DNA from: an uncultured Bacillota bacterium
Lineage (GTDB): Bacteria; Bacillota_I; Bacilli_A; Izemoplasmatales; UBA1188
Assembly: GCA_900318975.1 (NCBI GenBank)
Contig: ONMY01000072.1
Location: 1-7,243, forward strand
Length of the DNA stretch: 7,243 nt
Reading direction: 5' to 3'
The notes beneath the pieces are model-generated. The model ran no database searches. It saw only the letters and a program-made list of their open reading frames with translations, and was not told the origin of the DNA. The position numbers and the translations under genes were made by a program. Shown here piece after piece: positions 5,709 through 7,243 of the stretch (within the stretch, counting starts at the first letter, position 1; the number at the start of each line of letters is the position of its first letter).

Positions 5709-6945
5709 TTGTTACCTCCTCAAACACCTCTTCAGGTGTTAAGTCGCAAGAGACAGTTAAATCGGCGACTTTTTCATATATTGGGTTTCTTTCTTTATAC
5801 ATTATTTTAAGATCTTCTTTTGATTTTATTAGTGGGCGCTTTTTATCATCTATAAAATCATCAAAGTTGGTCTTTTTTAAATATATAAAATATCCTTTTC
5901 TAGCTAGACGTCTATAATTTTCTTCGTTCATGACTGTTCCGCCGCCAGTAGAAATTAATAGACCTTCAGCATCTTGAATATATTTAATCATTTCTACTTC
6001 GATTGCTCTAAAGTTTTCTAAGCTTGTTTTTTTAATGATTGTTCTTATTTTTGCTTTATAGAGAGTTTCGATTGTTTTGTCTGTGTCTAAGTGGTTCTTG
6101 TGTGTTATATCTTTAATTTTTTTACACGTTTCTGTTTTTCCGGCTGTTGGCATTCCAATAAATACTAAATTGGTGTGCCAAAGGAACATTCTAAGCCTTA
6201 GATCTTCCCAGAAAAATAGAGGGTGCACAGAACCTTTTGCAAAATTATGTGCTAATAGTGCTTGATAGATGAGCATTGTAAGACCACCAACAGTTCCTTT
6301 TCCTTCATTTTTAGCATCTATCATTGTTGGTGTTCTATATGGTTCATAGATTACATCTATGAATGTTTCAAGATTCTTAAAGTTTTTGATATTAATTAGT
6401 GGTTGATCGCTTTTTTTGTTTCCGACTGGGGTTGTGTTGATTATAATGTTTGGTAGTGTGTAATCTATATTTTTAAACAATATTTGATTTTCGTTTTTTG
6501 GATTTCTACAAGCAACAACAACTGATTTTGGGTTTTGTTTGTTTATAACATATAAAACAGACTCTGATGTTGCTCCATTGCCGAGAATCAAAATGTTTTT
6601 GTTCTCAATTGATATTTTGTGCCTTTTTAAGAGCATTTTAAAACCATAACAGTCTGTGTTGTATCCTGATAAAATACCCTTTCTTTTTATAACAAGGTTA
6701 CAAACACCAGTTTCTTTTACTATTTTTGAAATTTTATCAAGGTATGGTATAACTGTTTTTTTGTATGGGTTTGTAATGTTAACAAAATCAAAATCTTTCT
6801 TTTCAAAAAAACCATCTAATTCTTCTTGTGTTTTAATTACATAGTTTTTATATTCGATTTTGTCAAACATTTGTGTATAAATTTCTTTAGAGTAGCTGTT
6901 TTTTAGGCGTTTGCCAATTAATCCAGCTTTATATGTTTTCTTCAT
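5689..6945 (-). CDS. Shikimate dehydrogenase-shikimate kinase fusion (AroE-AroK)
   Basis: One 418-residue frame contains two complete-looking enzymes for consecutive steps: reduction of 3-dehydroshikimate by NADPH, then ATP phosphorylation of shikimate. AroE part (about 1-255): GLIGKRLKNSYS (8-19, shikimate-binding Ser17 and Ser19), NITNPYKK (56-63, catalytic Lys62), GYNTDCYGF (94-102, catalytic Asp98), nucleotide loop LGNGATSES (121-129), NTTPVGN (170-176), DVIYEPYRTP (197-206) and GGLTMLIYQA (220-229). AroK part (about 258-418): Walker A GMPTAGKT (264-271), LDTD (286-289), FRAIE (312-316), STGGG (332-336), RPL (370-372) and the adenine-side RNPIYEKVAD (386-395). All key residues are present, so both activities are probably retained. 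The AroE part is compact, the linker is only a few residues, and the kinase lid looks short. The start overlaps aroC by 17 nt and its ribosome-binding site is weak, suggesting coupling. Confidence 0.95.
   Translation of the reverse strand: MKKTYKAGLIGKRLKNSYSKEIYTQMFDKIEYKNYVIKTQEELDGFFEKKDFDFVNITNPYKKTVIPYLDKISKIVKETGVCNLVIKRKGILSGYNTDCYGFKMLLKRHKISIENKNILILGNGATSESVLYVINKQNPKSVVVACRNPKNENQILFKNIDYTLPNIIINTTPVGNKKSDQPLINIKNFKNLETFIDVIYEPYRTPTMIDAKNEGKGTVGGLTMLIYQALLAHNFAKGSVHPLFFWEDLRLRMFLWHTNLVFIGMPTAGKTETCKKIKDITHKNHLDTDKTIETLYKAKIRTIIKKTSLENFRAIEVEMIKYIQDAEGLLISTGGGTVMNEENYRRLARKGYFIYLKKTNFDDFIDDKKRPLIKSKEDLKIMYKERNPIYEKVADLTVSCDLTPEEVFEEVTNAIVNS
5714..5720 (-). promoter_or_regulatory. 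Ribosome-binding site of aroQ
   Basis: AGGAGGT, 5 nt before ATG at 5708 and inside the aroE-aroK coding sequence. It fixes the aroQ start. Confidence 0.85.
5723..5740 (-). repeat. Inverted repeat just upstream of the aroQ ribosome-binding site
   Basis: On the minus strand AACACCT-GAAG-AGGTGTT forms a perfect 7-bp stem with a 4-nt loop, ending 2 nt before the AGGAGGT of aroQ. It lies within codons for the C-terminal TPEEVF of the fused kinase. No T run follows, so it is not a terminator. It could affect aroQ translation or mRNA processing, or simply be a codon coincidence. Confidence 0.45.
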
Positions 6946-7243
6946 CGTCTAAGTCCAAGATTGCAAGCGCAATCATTCCTTCTATTGCTGGAATTGCTCT
7001 GTTTGCTATGAAGGTGTCGTGTTCTCCTCCAACAGCAACTGTTTGTTCTGTTTTTTCTAAATAATTGTATGATGTAACGGGTTTTCCTATAGTTGGCGTT
7101 GGTTTTATAGCTGTTCTTATAATAATAGGCATGCCGTTTGATACACCAGCACATATTCCACCGTTGTGGTTTTCTTTTGTTTTTATAGTGTTTTTTTGAT
7201 CAGCAAAATAAGCATCTATTACTTCGCTTCCTTTTTTGTTTGA
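6929..7243 (-). CDS. aroC: Chorismate synthase, C-terminal fragment (N-terminus beyond window edge)
   Basis: Converts 5-enolpyruvylshikimate-3-phosphate to chorismate using reduced FMN; last shared step of aromatic biosynthesis. Only the final 104 residues are in the window, about 250 lying outside; the frame is open to the edge with no internal stop. Recognisable parts: KGSEVIDAYF (4-13), HNGGICAGVSNGMPIIIRTA (26-45), IKPTPTIGK (46-54) and the C-terminal NRAIPAIEGMIALAILD. The stretch VGGEHDTFIANRA departs from the usual G-R-[HS]-D-x-C pattern: the normally invariant Arg is Glu and the usual P-C after HD is T-F. The methionine at 7132 is internal (the M of NGMPI), not a start. The stop overlaps the aroE-aroK start by 17 nt. 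Confidence 0.93.
   Translation of the reverse strand, partial: SNKKGSEVIDAYFADQKNTIKTKENHNGGICAGVSNGMPIIIRTAIKPTPTIGKPVTSYNYLEKTEQTVAVGGEHDTFIANRAIPAIEGMIALAILDLDDEENI

Noticed and set aside
5723..5740. Hairpin as an intrinsic terminator between aroE-aroK and aroQ
   Set aside because: No T run follows and it is inside coding sequence, so only a structural or translational role was kept as a possibility.
6942..7154. A 70-codon minus-strand frame overlapping aroC
   Set aside because: It lies in a different frame across clear chorismate synthase coding sequence. The product is rich in Cys, Arg and Asn with no recognisable domain, so it is a frame shadow.

Overview
The window looks like chromosomal DNA from an AT-rich, low-G+C member of the Firmicutes (Bacillota), probably a clostridial-type anaerobe. 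The evidence is strong AGGAGG/GAGGT ribosome-binding sites, A/T-ending codons with AGA for arginine, a SpoVG gene next to prs, and a YolD/UvrX-type polymerase pair. No genus can be named from the sequence alone. All ten genes lie on the minus strand, so transcription runs from high to low coordinates.

Right to left (transcription order), 7243 to about 4505 is an aromatic-amino-acid block: the C-terminal end of chorismate synthase (aroC, cut by the window edge), a fused shikimate dehydrogenase-shikimate kinase (aroE-aroK), type II dehydroquinate dehydratase (aroQ) and a short DAHP synthase (aroF type). These supply DAHP synthase and steps 3, 4, 5 and 7 of the seven-step shikimate pathway. AroB and AroA are not in the window. 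Next come folD (one-carbon folate metabolism), a UvrX-like Y-family translesion DNA polymerase, its YolD-like small partner, and ispE (MEP isoprenoid pathway). From aroC to ispE every junction is an overlap of 8-20 nt or a gap of 1-2 nt, so this is almost certainly one polycistronic, partly translationally coupled unit. The polymerase pair sits inside it with no room for a promoter or LexA operator of its own at the gene junction.

The annotated ispE frame then stops 91 nt before spoVG. IspE is about 30 residues short, and a +1 frame stays open across the 91 nt to a stop 3 nt before spoVG, so the spacer may be a frameshifted ispE tail. spoVG ends in a good intrinsic terminator. prs (PRPP synthetase, cut at the left edge) begins after it from what looks like an extended -10 promoter and a GTG start. 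The order ispE-spoVG-prs is a reduced version of the Bacillus ispE-purR-yabJ-spoVG-glmU-prs neighbourhood.

There are no RNA genes, mobile elements, CRISPR arrays or long repeats that I can see. The points most worth a second look are the translesion polymerase pair built into a housekeeping operon, the AroE-AroK fusion, the possible ispE frameshift, and a charge-reversing change at a normally invariant arginine motif of chorismate synthase.
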